A stretch of DNA of 64,000 bases. It comes from Desmodesmus armatus (taxonomy: Eukaryota; Chlorophyta; Chlorophyceae; Sphaeropleales; Scenedesmaceae). The notes under the pieces were generated by a model, which did no database searches, was not told the DNA's origin, and worked only from the letters and a program-made list of their open reading frames with translations. A program made the translations under genes and the position numbers. The stretch covers positions 1,022,563 through 1,086,562 of the forward strand of contig VIIQ02000004.1 of the NCBI GenBank assembly GCA_007449985.2, given 5' to 3'. Shown piece by piece: positions 13,701 through 25,844 of the stretch (its first letter is position 1; the number at the start of each line of letters is the position of its first letter).

Positions 13701-14875
13701 TTAGCTGGTCATACCCATCATACTGCTTGAAATCAAGCTGTGCTGCAGTGACAAAACAGTACGAGCAAACCCCCTTCCACGCTGATGCCTCAATAAAATT
13801 CGGCGAGGGCCTAAGTGCCCGTATTGTGCAACCCTGAAATTTGCACGCTGTTGCCGTGTGTTCTGCAGACTACATGGGCCGCCTTGCATCATCTCTGACA
13901 ACCATCAGGGGTGTCAACAGGAGCGATGCCTACAGCCTGGCACGGCACTTTGGCAGCCTAGCTGACGTCTTCACGTGAGCACTGGTACTCCGGATTTTGG
14001 CATCCAAGAACTGCTTTTGTTTGGTGCACCCTCCATTGCCCACCCTGCCCCATCAAACCATCAAACCATCAAACCACCAGCACTCCCTCCACGGACCTCA
14101 TCGGATGTGGGCCCTGCTGTTGACTGCTGCTACTGACGCATAAAATGCGCGCAACTCTTGCAGCTGTGTTTTTGTTCTGTTGTCATGTGGCATGCAAGCT
14201 CACATGATGCACCGACCGAAACATAGCTGCCGTCGTCATGTGAGCACCGGGGCTCATAAGCAGGGGCGCTGCTGTTTACTGCTGTCACATGTTGCGGTGA
14301 AATCTTACTATTGTGCTGCCGCCGGCTGTCAGCCCCACATGCTGCAACATGCCAACCAAAGCCTAGCCGATGCCTGTGCGTGGTGCCTGCACCTTGTGCT
14401 ATGGAGCGCTGCAGTTCTGCGCATGCACAAATTTCCGTATTAGAGACTTGCGTCTTCCGTTGTTGTCAGCAGCGGCTGCGCCGGCCGGCGCACAACATTC
14501 GCCGCGCAGCCAACGCGGACTCGAACACCCTGCATGAGTGCAAGTCGCTGTTGCGACAGCACCATTCAACGGCGCCTTCCCTTTATTCCCGATTGTCACA
14601 GTGATGGCCTAGGTGGGTGTGCAAGATACCCAGCTGTGAACTGTCTTCACAGTCAGCCGCGCACGCATGATCACATGCACAGTGTGTTGCTGTCGTGACT
14701 GGTGTATGTGTAGGTGTGAGGATGTTGAGGGTTTTGCCGCCATCCCAGGCCTGGGCCCTGTCAAGGCCAAGCGGCTATTTGACACCTTCAACCAGCCCTT
14801 CAAACGCACTGCCGGCAGCACAGCACCCCCTGGCACAGCTGCGGCACAGACTCAACAGACGGCATCACAACCTCT

Positions 14876-14917
<42 letters not shown>

Positions 14918-15281
14918 GCGGCGGCGGCGGGGTGACTCGTACTCAGACCAGGAGATGGAAGAGGAGCTAGATTTGCTTGACCTTGTGGAAGGCAGGGTGG
15001 CACAACAGCGGGGTGTTGATAGTCACAGTGGTGGTGGTGATGTCGGCGGGGGTGCTGCTGCTGCCGGTGATCCAGCTGCTGCTAGTGCAGGCCTGTTGAC
15101 AGGAGTGGAGGAGGAGGGTGGCAGTGGGGCGGAGGGAGAGGAGGGGGATGTGGGGGAGCTATCAGAAGGGGATGGTGGTGAGGAGGAGGAGGAGGTTGGG
15201 GTGGTTGAGGGGCTTGGTGGGTATGATGATGATGACTATCTGGAGGGTCTGGACGATGCCTTCGATGCTGAGGAGTTCTAG
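9883..15281 (+). CDS. ERCC1: DNA excision repair protein ERCC1 (Rad10 family)
   Basis: Ten exons, all in phase: 9883-9938, 10123-10252, 10608-11057, 11419-11564, 11900-11980, 12275-12374, 12752-12829, 13502-13580, 13869-13974, 14714-15281; 597 residues. ERCC1 pairs with XPF (Rad1) to form the endonuclease that cuts 5' of lesions in nucleotide excision repair and trims crosslink and recombination intermediates. The central domain is unmistakable: GNPVLKHIKSVRWVFADI, VPDYLCGQNTAVLFLSLRYH, then CARYIETFKAYE; the C-terminal helix-hairpin-helix domain has VNRSDAYSLARHFGSLADV and AAIPGLGPVKAKRLFDTFN. As in other ERCC1 proteins the nuclease motif is absent from the central domain. The protein is about twice the human length (297 aa), owing to an N-terminal Gln/Ala-rich extension and a C-terminal polyQ-polyR segment with an acidic Gly/Glu tail ending DDAFDAEEF. 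Start MGDFSFLDSQPPLQRN was chosen because its donor and phase fit exon 2. Confidence 0.95.
12815..13195 (+). repeat. Tandem copies of the ERCC1 exon 7 / intron 7 junction
   Basis: The true exon 7 end (AGCAATGAG at 12821-12829, then GTGGATGGGG) recurs in the following intron near 12967, 13073 and, more diverged, 13175. Each copy carries about 100 bases including GGTGGATGGGG, CTTTTGGGTGC and CACCTGCAAGTACA. The copies hold both exon-like and donor sequence, so cryptic splicing from them is conceivable. Confidence 0.85.
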
Positions 15282-16040
15282 GCTGTCGGTAGGTCATTTT
15301 GTACATTACAGTATAGTAGTTGTGGGATCGGATCCCAAACTTCAGCACTTGCCGGTAAGCCAAGAGCTTACGAGGGTGCCGCGAAGGGCCTGTGGTACCC
15401 CGAGTAGGCCAATTTCTCAGGTCAGGTGTGGGGGACAGTCTCAGTGTGGCTTGCACGTTGCCCCAGGCTGCCGCAGTGCGGCTGCGTGGTGAGGTTATGT
15501 TCATATGGTTGCCATCTGAGCGGCATGTGGATGGGTGGCGGCTGTCAAAGCACTGCGGGTTGTACAGCTGGCGCGGATTGTACAGCTGGTCCGGCAGGTT
15601 GGCACTAAGTTACAGCTGACTTCTGGCTGTTTGTTGTGGCTAGCGCACAGGCAACAGCATTGGGAAGCAGCAACCTTATCTTCTAGCCGCATACATCCAT
15701 GTGCGGGGGGAGGGGTGCATATGCGCGCAAGACTGCCTGAGCCTGTGCCAGAATCAGAGTTGTTATTAGGTGGCTGACCAAGGGCTGTTGTATGTGTACT
15801 GTATGCTCTGCCAAGCAGCACTCTCAGTTCATCTTCAACTTGTGTTGCCTGTATATGGCCCGCATGATGCATGGTGCATAACTGGTTCACAAGTTCTCCA
15901 ATAGTGATCAAGCCAACTGACAGAGGGACGGTTGACAACAGCGGTCCAACGTTGGCCGCGTATCCGTGCCGATGGAATGGCAGCAAACGTGCACATCGCA
16001 CGACCCAGCAAGGACGCCCGTGGAATCGCGGAAACAAGAC
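15282..16040. other. ERCC1 3' flank and BTB-gene upstream region
   Basis: The stretch lies between the ERCC1 stop and the next start codon, both on the plus strand. No exon is supported. It should contain the ERCC1 3' UTR and the promoter of the BTB-like gene. I see no clear TATA box or repeat. Confidence 0.35.
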
Positions 16041-16748
16041 ATGGCGACGTCGACGATGGACTCCGTGCAGCAGCAGCTTGCTGACCTCATGAGCCTCGAC
16101 GCAGATACAGAACTGCGCTTTGATGAGGGTGTTATATCAGCAAACTCCACTGTTCTGGGCTTTTTCAGCAGCGTGCTGCGCGGTGCGATCGAGGCACAGC
16201 GGGCAGGAGACAGCGCAAGCAGCACCATGGAAATCCCCATGAACGGACTGACCAAAGCGCAGTGGCTGGCAGTTGCTCCCTTCTGGCACCCCATCAAGCC
16301 AGCAGCAGCTGTCCAAACTTGGGCAGAGGCAGAGCTGCTGCTGCGGATTGGCAGCCGCTTTGACCTGTCCACATCTTTGGACAAGGCCAGCGACTTCATA
16401 GCAGCAAACAGCGACGAGCTCACTGGATCAGACAGCTTGAACATCCTTCAAGGATCGGGGGCCGGGTACAGGGGCAGGGGCGGTGGCAGGGGCATGGGCA
16501 GGGGGAGGGGCGGTGGATCAGGCGTGGTCATGCTCGGAAACTGGGGCACCTCGCCGGGCAGCAGCAGTGCCACTGACTTGACAGTCTGGAAGTGGCTGCG
16601 GCTGGCAGATGAGCTGCAACTGGGCTGTCTGTCTGCGTTGGTAAAGAGGGCAGTGCAGATTGACCGCAAGGGCTGCAGCAAGGAGGCTCACATCCAGGGC
16701 CTGTCTGCAGCAACCCTGCAGCAGCTGCTGGTCGCAGCCTGCGGCTAG
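16041..16748 (+). CDS. Single-exon BTB/POZ-like protein with an Arg-Gly-rich insert
   Basis: An intronless frame encodes about 235 residues from MATSTMDSVQQQLADLMS at 16041; an in-frame upstream ATG at 15966 is less likely because the added residues look like leader sequence. The pattern TELRFDEGVISANSTVLGFFSSVLRGAIEA, then a hydrophobic MEIPMNGLTKAQWLAVAPFW and a helix-rich region, matches the strand-helix order of BTB domains, which act as dimerisation or Cullin-3 adaptor modules. In the middle is a Gly-Arg-rich linker (YRGRGGGRGMGRGRGGG) splitting the helical part; RG-rich segments often bind RNA. The C-terminus (TVWKWLRLADELQLGCLSALV) resembles the BACK-like helices that follow BTB domains. 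The assignment rests on pattern only; substrate and partner are unknown. Confidence 0.6.
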   Translation: MATSTMDSVQQQLADLMSLDADTELRFDEGVISANSTVLGFFSSVLRGAIEAQRAGDSASSTMEIPMNGLTKAQWLAVAPFWHPIKPAAAVQTWAEAELLLRIGSRFDLSTSLDKASDFIAANSDELTGSDSLNILQGSGAGYRGRGGGRGMGRGRGGGSGVVMLGNWGTSPGSSSATDLTVWKWLRLADELQLGCLSALVKRAVQIDRKGCSKEAHIQGLSAATLQQLLVAACG

Positions 16749-18730
16749 CAACTGCTGGACATTGTGTGACGTGTACACGGCGTGTCTAGCAGCGTCAGCT
16801 GCTCTGTTCGCGACCCTGATGCTTCCATGTATGGTCACTAACTAGTGGACTAGTGACACGGTGTCACGGACCGTGGTGTGTGACCGGCTGCTAGTTGCAC
16901 CTCTGCCATTGTGCTGTTACGTAAGTGAGTGTGCTTTATGCACTTGTACATTTGTAATTGCATAAGCATCACAATGATCAAGATGGACTCTGAATGCATC
17001 GCAGTGCAGTGCAGAGGAATGCCTGCTATACACTGTCAGGCTGTGAAAGGAGGTGTTGTTGGCCCTGATTACATTGCCAATGCAACGGTTGCCGCAACCT
17101 GGCAGGTAGGAGCAATCATGGCTCAACAACGCAGCCAGATTGATAGGATTAGGCAGGTAGGAGCATGGGCTTGGCAATGGATCATGGCGACTGTCGTGGT
17201 ATGGAGGAAGCAGCGAATCAAATATCTTTCACGCAAACACATTCGCCACACATCGATGGCACTGCTTACCAGGGTTGAGCCGGTTGAAACCCTAAGGTGG
17301 GGATGTACCCCAGCCGCCATCATTGGTTTGCACCACCTACATCAGATTTTAGCCAGTTTGTGTGACAAGGCAGCAAACTTTGGAGCCATCATCAGCTTGA
17401 AATTACATTTGCTCTGTGGGGCGACAACTCTGACAGACTTGCATGTTGAGCAATGAACCCAAAGTCATGTGGCATTGCAGCAAGTTGCAGCGAGGAACCT
17501 GGCCTGCCTTATTTCAATGCAATACAACCAACGTGTGAACCCTCGCCCAGTTACATCATGGTCGGTAGACACGGTTCAAACATTGGCCCGTTCGCCGCAC
17601 CACACAGCCTGCCGGGCATATTTGCCCCAATGAGCTTGCTTGTGCTTGCGCTGGCGACCCCCCCCCCCCCCCCCGCGGGGCCCGTGTGTCACCTACCCAC
17701 ACCGCCCTGGCGTCACCCAACACTATCTTTGCTGTGCCATGTGGTTGGTACAGCTGTCCATCCTGCGGTTTGTTGTACAACTGCGTATTGCAGCAGTGCA
17801 TAGGCGGCAATCCTGGCGCACCATAGCAGTCACGTCCAAACACCACCCATCCCGTCAGCGCGAATGGCACTGCACTGCACCTGACGTTCATGCCACTCCA
17901 CGAAAATGACGGCCGGAAATCCGCTGCCATGCGTCAGGAGTTAGCAAAACACAGCATTTGCCAGCCATACCATGTCAGGAGTCAGCATTCAGCAGCCCCC
18001 CAAACAGCGATAAGACACCTGGCAACCGGCAAAAGCGGCAGGTTGTGGCAGCTGCAAGCGCACATGGGCCTTTCACTTGCTTGAAAATGGCCCTCGCATC
18101 AGCACCACACAAAAGCTTTGGTAGAACATAGTAGGCTGCTTTTGGAAATGCAGCAGCTCCAACACCATCAACACAATCCTCTCGCCAACGGATGAAATCA
18201 ACTTGTTGCTAGCAGCCCAGCCAACCCCTGCGCCCATCCTGCACTCCCTGCAACTCACAGCACACTCAGGCACCCACGGCAATTGTGCTGAACGGCCTGC
18301 TACAAATGCAGGAACATCGCCGACATTCCCCCACAGTATGACTGCCAATGGCAGCAATCAACCGCCAACATACTATAGCATGAGCGATGCACGATAGCAG
18401 AGCACCTGCAAAACGGCCACAAAAGTGCGCACCAAAACAAAACAATCTGCCCATATGCCATCACGCCTCAGGCAGGCCGCCAGCAGCCTTCCAATTCGAA
18501 AGCTGCCTGCCATCTGTCTTTGAAGGCACACCCAGCCGCCTGCCCGCCCGCCAGCACGCATGATGCATCCAGCGGGCCCAGCAGATGCTGCAATGGCCTG
18601 CTTGCGGCCGTTTGTCCCCTAGCACACATGCTGCCAAGTCAGTTGGGGGAGCATGCCAGCCCTGCAAACCCCCAGCACGCTTGCCACAGGCGCATGCTAG
18701 CCCTGCTCAGCACATGCTGCCTGCATAAGC
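16749..18730. other. Intergenic region, no supported gene
   Basis: About 2 kb without an exon I can support. Open frames lack family resemblance and splice context. A C-run lies at about 17659-17674. The region separates two genes converging from opposite strands, so it probably contains both 3' UTRs plus spacer. Confidence 0.4.
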
Positions 18731-18734
18731 TTGC

Positions 18735-19047
18735 TCAGCATATGCTGCCTGCCATCTGCCCCTTGCAGGCGTACCACCAGTGTCTGGGTGGCAGGCCCTG
18801 CGGTGGCCGGGTGGACAGGTCTAACTGCCTTGCACCACATTGGCGCCAATGCCTTCTGCCACCAACCTCTTCTGCATGGGCTGCCTGCCCCTGTGGCATT
18901 GTGGCGATGCAAGCAGACACCCCTGCCCCTGCTGAATGTGCAGTGTCTTGATGTCATCAGCATATGCTGCCTGCCATCTGCCCCTTGCAGGCGTACCACC
19001 AGTGCCTGGGTGGCAGGCCCTGGGGTGGCCGGGTGGACAGGTCTGAC
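18735..19047 (-). repeat. Duplicated 3' end of the F-box gene
   Basis: A segment of about 85 bases at 18739-18823 recurs at 18959-19043 with a few substitutions. On the minus strand both encode DLSTRPPQGLPPRHWWYACK followed by GQMAGSIC and a stop. The proximal copy continues from the gene's last exon; the distal copy lies beyond the stop. Intervening material includes GGGCAGGGGTGTCTGCTTGC. Confidence 0.85.
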
Positions 19048-21471
19048 GCCTCACTGTTGACACTGCGGAAGCCCTCGTCAAGGCGCTGGAGCTCCCTGAT
19101 GGACAGAATGCGGCAGCAACAGCACAGCACACATACCAACATGGTGATGTGATGGTCGCTTGGCACACGTGGGTGTTGACCCCCACAGCCCATGGCTCCC
19201 TTGCGGGTTGCACGTGCCAGTTTTGTGTTTGTGACTGTATCTTATCAGCAGGTATCAGCATGTGCCCGCTGTCACCTTCGCGAGCACAAATGCACGCTGT
19301 ACAGCACAGCGACCATGCCAGCATAGCATGACATGCAGGCCTGTGTACTGAGTAGATAGTGCCAAGCAGCACAGGGTGCATTTGCATGGACCATATGCCG
19401 CCAGGGTTTCAGTTTCAAGGGGTTCAGGTTCAAGTTGTTCCCACCTTGTGAGCCTGCCTGTCACACTTGGACACACATCCATCTCAGGACCCAGGTGCAG
19501 GTCAAAAAGGAACTGAACAGCCACGAAGAAGACAGAGCACAGCACGGCACAGCACAGCACAACACAACACGGAGCAGCAGTCAACATCATGACAATACAG
19601 CTGATCCCAAATGGCTGGAGTGGCCAAGGCTTGCGGTCTATCACCAACACTATGCATGAGTGCTGCCATGAATGTACAGGATTGTACTACAGCACTACCG
19701 TACTACAGATAGAGGATTGTACTACAGTAGTACTGCTAAACCAGGCCTGACAGTGCCAAGCTGCGTGCTGATTCGACATAACTGTGCTGTGTTACTTGCC
19801 CATATCGTAGATAGTGTGGGTGCAAGCGTGAGAGGCACCACGTACCTGCAGTGCGCTGCGCCTCCAGAGGGCCTCAGGCCAGCTGCTGAAGCCGCTGCCC
19901 CACATGTCATAGTCGTGGAGCATGTCGTACGTGCGCCGCGCAAACCTGAACACAGCCTGCACCATGCATGCAGACAGCCAAACACAACACGCAAGCACTC
20001 GGTCAGCGTACACGGAGTCGCGAAGCATGTCGTACATGCGCCTCGCAAACCTGAACACAGCCTGCATCACGCATGCAAATCACCCAACACACCATCACAA
20101 GCCCTCAGTCAGCAGACAAACAGCATGACATGGCAGGGCATCCGATTCAAAAAGGCTATGGTGTTCATGCCTACACACAGTTGTACTGAAAGGGATGGCT
20201 TTGCTGAGCCCCCACAAACCAAAGGAGTGCGCCCCAGCCTCACCTCAGGCTTTTGTGCCAGCCACCACGCCATGTCCTCACGGATCAGCAAAGATACGCA
20301 TGTCCTTCATGCATGGCCACACAGTAGAACTAAAGGAGATAGCTTTGATATCCCCCCCCCCCCCCCCGAAACAGAAAATTGTGTCCCAGACTCACCTCAG
20401 GCTTGTGTGCCAGCCACCACGCCATGTCCTCACGGACCAAACGCATCTCAAACAACACGGCAGCAGCTGCACGGCTGCTGCTGGTGCTGGTGCTGCTGCC
20501 TGCTGCAGCGCCGCTGCTGCTGGTGTTAGTGCTGTGTATGCTGGTGCTGCCGCTAATGCCTGTGTGTTGCAGGCACAGGCTGAACAGTACCTGCAGGCAT
20601 GCAGCAGTTGGAGTGCGTGAGCAAGACTTGATGCCAAGTCAGTGGATGTACCAACAAACGCATGGAGCGTGCATCAAGAGGCACATTTTTCAAAACCCTG
20701 GTGCATCTTAACTGATCTTAGCAGGCATAGAACCCTGGCCTTACAAACCCTGGTCAACAGCCACCCGATACCTCCTTTCCCCTCGCACCTGCATTGCCTG
20801 CTCATGCACCATGCCAGGAATGCTCACAAAGAGCCGCTGGCTGAATCCATACATGTTGGGCTTGACAGGGCTGCTGTTGGGGCTCCGTTCTACATACCTT
20901 CACCACATGCTGCCCACCGTGCAGTCTGTCATTCCACAGGACCAGACAAAACCCTAGCCTACATCAGGCCTATAGCCACCCTGGAAACCTAGTTTCAAGC
21001 CACTCTTGACCGCCCAACACAACTCATGTGTCAACACACAGACGCACCTGCATGGCCTGCTCGTGCACCATGCCAGGAATGCTCACAAAAGGACGCTGGC
21101 TGAAGCCATACACACTGGGCTTGACGGGGCTGCTGTTGGGGCTGTTGGCGGGGCTGCTAGCGGGGGAGGGCATGTCCGGCAGGCTGCTGCTGTTGAGCCG
21201 CAGCTGGTCCTTGCCTGCAGGGGGAAGCATTACGTAATAGGGTCAGTAGGATCTTCTCTATCAATGATAGTACCCCAGCAATATGGCAAGTGAGGTCAAC
21301 AAAGGCCTGAAAAGTCTTAGGCCCTGACACACAGGTTGAGCACCGGCCAGCAGGCCGTTTCTAGATGCTGCTGCTGCCTGCCTGCTGCTCTGCGGCTAGC
21401 TGCTGGCGTCAGCTGCTGCTTGCCAGCTGGCGGCATTCCTATCCCAGCCGCCCTGCTGCGGCTGCCGCCGC

Positions 21472-21507
<36 letters not shown>

Positions 21508-22101
21508 AATGGCTGAGGGCGACATCTGCCACCCGGACCCCACTCCTCCGTGTGCTGGGAGGCAAGGCGCACACCCTAAAGTATGTGTTACAAAAGGACC
21601 AAAACCCTTGCAAGAAGACCAAAACCCTAAAGTATGTGTTCGCTGTGTTACAACCCAAGGAATTAACCTCAGCCCCACCTGCTGCTCGTTGTGTGAGGCA
21701 AGCTGCACTGTTGATGCTGCCGCTGCCGCTGCCGCTGGCGCTCCCGCTGCCGCTGCCGCTCCCGCTGCCGCTCAGTAGCAGGGTTGCAACCCAAGTTACC
21801 AAAGCCGGCCTCACCTGCTGCTCGTGCTGTTAGGGCATGGCAGCGGTCCACATTGTTGAGGAAGCTGGCTGGAAGGACAGACCTGTGCCTGCAGCAGCCA
21901 GCAGCCACAGTAGGGAGTGTTGGTGTGGGTTCAACACACCCCACAGCAGCGCACATGCCTAGCTGGTGTCTGCACTGAGTGTGCAGTGCCTTCTGACACC
22001 ACCCAGAACTTGCACTGACAGCTGCTCATTGAGACACGTCATGCAAGGACACATGAGTGCTTTGTGCCAGATATCTATCCTGGGTGATGACCAAACCCTC
22101 T

Positions 22102-22146
<45 letters not shown>

Positions 22147-23191
22147 AGCCAGTGGTGTCAGTCAGTGGCCTAGTCCCTACGGCCGCTCTCACTGCTGTTG
22201 GCGCCGATTATCCAAACAGGGTTCTGGGGTTTGGTCTCTGAGCCCCAAGCCGTAAACCTGAACCCTGGCGCCCATGACACAACTGCTGACCTGAACAGCA
22301 GCTGCCAGTCGCCTTCATAGTGCTGAACCGTTGACCCTGGCCACCTGCAGTGCAACCAGGTCAACTTTGGGTCAAGAAAACCAGGTCAACTGTAGACCCT
22401 TTGGTGCAAGCATATTATGTGTGGCCACATGCCAGGCATGCTGTTTGCGTGTGTTGCTCGTACACCAGTTAAAACAATAAGGTGACATGCTTTGAAAAGG
22501 GTTGGAGGGTCTGCCTAGGTGTTGCCGTCAGGCAATTGCCGTTTGACTGACTTGCTGTGTTGGCCAGCAGTGTCACACAATGACTCAAATCCATCGAGGA
22601 CGCTGCTGAGGAGGCTTATCACTCATTTGGTTTCTAAGCAGTTCGATCTTCAGAGAATGAGTGCGAGAGTGATGCCCCTTGACAGACCCATGTGCCCTGC
22701 AGGCAGCAAAGTCTGCTGCTGCTGTGCAGGCGACTTACTTTGCCAATGCCAGACGTTGCCAGAGGTCCTGCTGCGCGCCCAGATGACGTAAACGAGTGTC
22801 CTGCAGATGCAATTGTGGTTGTTGGGTTGTGCATCACCGCAACGACACCTAGCTGGGGACATCCACCCCAAAGCAGTACAGTGACACTTTGCAACAGCCG
22901 AGTGATGCTGCCGTGCCACTGCCATACGTTGATTTGAGCAGAGCTTTGTTTAGGCGTTGGGAGACAGCCCACTCACCATCACGCACATCCTGGCGAGTTC
23001 TGTTCCCTCCAGCAATCTGCGGTGGAAACCGAGCTAGCTGAGTCACACAGTTGGTTCAGCGACACACTATGCAGCTTACAGATTTGCGTCAAACTCAAGC
23101 ACCTGAAAACGTGCAGCAGCACTGCCTCCGGCATGTCTGAGAACGAAATGCATTGATGGTCCATGGTTGCTGTCTCCATTGCTGCTGCCAT
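18957..23191 (-). CDS. F-box protein (SCF ubiquitin-ligase adaptor candidate), exon model approximate
   Basis: The first exon starts at ATG 23191 (alternative 23179) and encodes an F-box: CISFSDMPEAVLLHVFRCLS, then LTQICKLHSVSLNQLCDSA. A second exon at 22800-22739 (acceptor CAG/GACACT, donor AAA/GTAAGT) gives DTRLRHLGAQQDLWQRLALA, completing the F-box-type LW motif. F-boxes bind Skp1 and bring substrates to Cullin-1 ligases. Further exon-like pieces, each with plausible donors, lie near 22090-21990, 21895-21830, 21225-21050 (SIPGMVHEQAMQ), 20575-20391 (EDMAWWLAHKPE), 20065-19990 (FRFARRMYDMLRDSVYAD), 19965-19850 (WGSGFSSWPEALWRRSALQ) and 19105-18957 (ELQRLDEGFRSVNSEAS). I do not recognise the substrate-binding domain. 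Several pieces occur twice, so which copies are spliced cannot be decided here. Confidence 0.55.
19850..21235 (-). repeat. Duplicated exon segments within the F-box gene
   Basis: Three exon pieces are each present twice in minus orientation: FRFARRxYDML at about 20065 and 19950; EDMAWWLAxKPE with its donor at about 20290 and 20440; and SPVKPxxYGFSQRxFVSIPG with MVHEQAMQ and its donor at about 21140 and 20870. A related MPPAGKxQL phrase occurs near 21225 and again near 21440. Copies differ by scattered substitutions, indicating genuine, moderately old duplications. Confidence 0.8.
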
Positions 23192-24233
23192 TCGAAACAC
23201 CCACGGACGTGCGTCGAGATACAATTGCAAGTTTTCAGAAAGCCAATGGCACCCTAAAAGAGCCGGCAGCAAACCTTGGGTCCTTAACGCAGTTTGACCA
23301 GGCTGACCGAGTCGCATCTACTGCCTCTGAGGCTAATGTGAGGGTTCGATTGAACGCTGAAATGCATCAGGTCAAAGTTTTTTGAGCTTTTGAGCGACAT
23401 CACGTAACCAGGAGCCAGCTACTGCACCCCTACCATCCCTGCCATCTCTGCACATCCCTTGAGCATATTGGACCTCAATGGCACACTGCTAGCACAATTC
23501 TTCGTGCCTGTTTGTCGTAAAGTCACTAAAACGCACATTCTGCTGCAACTGTACATGGCAACACACAGCTTTGACTGGCCCGGTCAAATGCAGAGTTCAC
23601 TTCCACTCCCTGCCTCGGCACCAGGTAAAGGGTACCCTGGCTACCAGGGGGCCGGAGGCTCAGCCGTGCACAAGGCAACCGGTGAACATGTCCCTGTTCT
23701 TGGCCTACTAACAGTCCTCACAGCCAGGCATGATCCCCCCTCCCAGAACACCATTGATGAATATTCAGCGTTGTTGCTGGTCAGCAGGCCTCGTGTTGTT
23801 GACCTCTGCGGTGTGATGCCCCAAACCACAGTCTACAAGTGTGACCTGGTGGTTTCAACACGTTGTTGAAAACAGCAGACAAGGAAGTGTCCCATCATGC
23901 TGTAAACCAGATGCTGACACGTCAGGCCCGTACGGGCCTCTCGAGATCATTGCACAACACTCAGTGACTGGGTGGCACCCTCTTCTGTTGTTAGGTACAG
24001 CAGGGGGGGAGGGACCCCACCGGCTGGCCACACACGCAACAGCTGAGTTAATCCAGCTGCCGGGACCCCCAGGCACTGCCGAGGCTTAAAGCCTCACCCG
24101 GGTGGGCCCACCCTTTTGCCAGAGAACAGTCGCCATGGTCACTATGACATTGAAACATGCGCCCGCCCTCCGCTCTCGCAGAAACAGACACAGAACGAAA
24201 CAACCCAAGGCTCCCACGAAGCATGCAACAGGG
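23192..24233. other. Intergenic region upstream of the F-box gene
   Basis: No exon is supported in this kilobase. It lies between the F-box start codon and the degenerate terminal-exon copies of the methyltransferase gene, both on the minus strand. It should hold the F-box promoter. I see no clear core element. Confidence 0.35.
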
Positions 24234-24905
24234 TCAGCAACACATCTGTGGCGCAACAGCGCACCCCCCTCCCCTCCGTGCCTGTGTGGTCAGCATGTTC
24301 CAAAAACTTGCGCAGCCCAGGGGCCTCTCAACCGTTGAACTGTCAACAGACCGACACAATAACAAGTAACATTCAATGTCGTGGTCTGCCTGTGGTGAGC
24401 ATGCCTGCAACACTTGCGTATTCCTGGGCCCCAGAGCCGGGCTCTTCACGAACAAGACACGCAACAAGAACGTGGTGTATTGCCTGCAGCTTGTAACAGC
24501 CGGCACCATGTAATGGTAACAGTACTGTGGAACCTGGAGAAGGTCCAACACATGCTGCTAGGTCACTAGCAAGGCAGCTGTGGCGCAACGCCACACACGC
24601 CCTTACTTAGTAAGCCATGAGCTGTGGTCAGCCTGTATGGCCAGCACTCTCCCAAAGCCTGCATGGCCTTCAGACCTGATTCTTTGCAGCTAGGGCAGCT
24701 CACACCCCACAGAAGATGCACTTGGGTCAGATTATAAAGCCCGCCTCTCGAGTCTTGCCAAGTGTGTCCGACGTCGGAATGCAGCTCCAAATGGTAACAG
24801 CAAGCTACGACTGCTGCGGTGCAACACCGCACACCACCCTGTGCCTGTGGTCCGCCTCTGTGGTGAGCACATCCCCAAAGCCTGCCTCCCTCATGCCTGC
24901 CTCCA
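24234..24905 (-). repeat. Tandem diverged copies of the methyltransferase terminal exon
   Basis: The end of the last coding exon (minus strand, about 24905-24805: GDVLTTEADHRHRVVCGVAP then QQS and stop) is followed downstream by three degenerate copies: about 24672-24570 (VCGVAPQLPC), about 24430-24370 (GMLTTGRPRH) and about 24310-24234 (NMLTTQ, CAVAPQMCC). Spacing is roughly 170-240 bases. Similarity fades with distance from the gene. Confidence 0.75.
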
Positions 24906-25321
24906 GATCGTAGCTGTAGTACTCATCAGACCAGGGCTCAGTAGATTTCATGAGACTGAAGATCACTGGGGGCAGGTTCTGGATGGTCTTGGACCTGCAA
25001 TTAGTGGGACAGGGGAGGGTGGGGTACAACCAGTAATGTCTTTTTGGGGGCCCTTCAACGTGGCTATCTGAGTCAACGCAACCCATTCTGAGTGTGGTGG
25101 TGCGGCAGGAGTCAACCATCCGTAAGGGCTGCTGCTGCTGCTGCTGCTGCTGCTGTGTCACATGCAGATGCATCATTCAAGATATGCAGCTGCCGCTGCT
25201 GGTGGTGCTGATTGTCTAATACCCGTGCTCACCTTGGGTTGTTGTCCACAAAGCACAGCACACCCCCAGGCTTCACAATGCGGGACGCCTCCTTGATAAA
25301 CGACTGGATGGCGGCCTGATC

Positions 25322-25381
<60 letters not shown>

Positions 25382-25763
25382 GTGGCAGGGGCGGCGGCCC
25401 AGTGGCGGCGGTGGCAGGCAGACATATTGATTTATACTGACGAATTCCTCACACGTATGAGGCTTGTAGTAGAAACAGCTGAACAGGTCGATTCTCTGTT
25501 GACGCCGCAGGTTACACGCACCCTCACGAAGTGCACCCCTTCCTCCACTCGGCCCTCCTTTGAGCCCACTCGTTCAATGTCTTTCGGGGGAGGGGGGGTG
25601 CTGGTCACAGCCTCAACCCTAGACTTACCTGTGGGCACTCATGTATGACAAAGCTGAACACCACCAGGTCAAAGGCACCGTCTTCAAAGTCAGTCGCCTC
25701 AGCCAGACCCCTCAGGAACTTGATGCGCTTGGCAGGGGCGCTGGCAGATGACATGCGGCGCCT

Positions 25764-25844
<81 letters not shown>

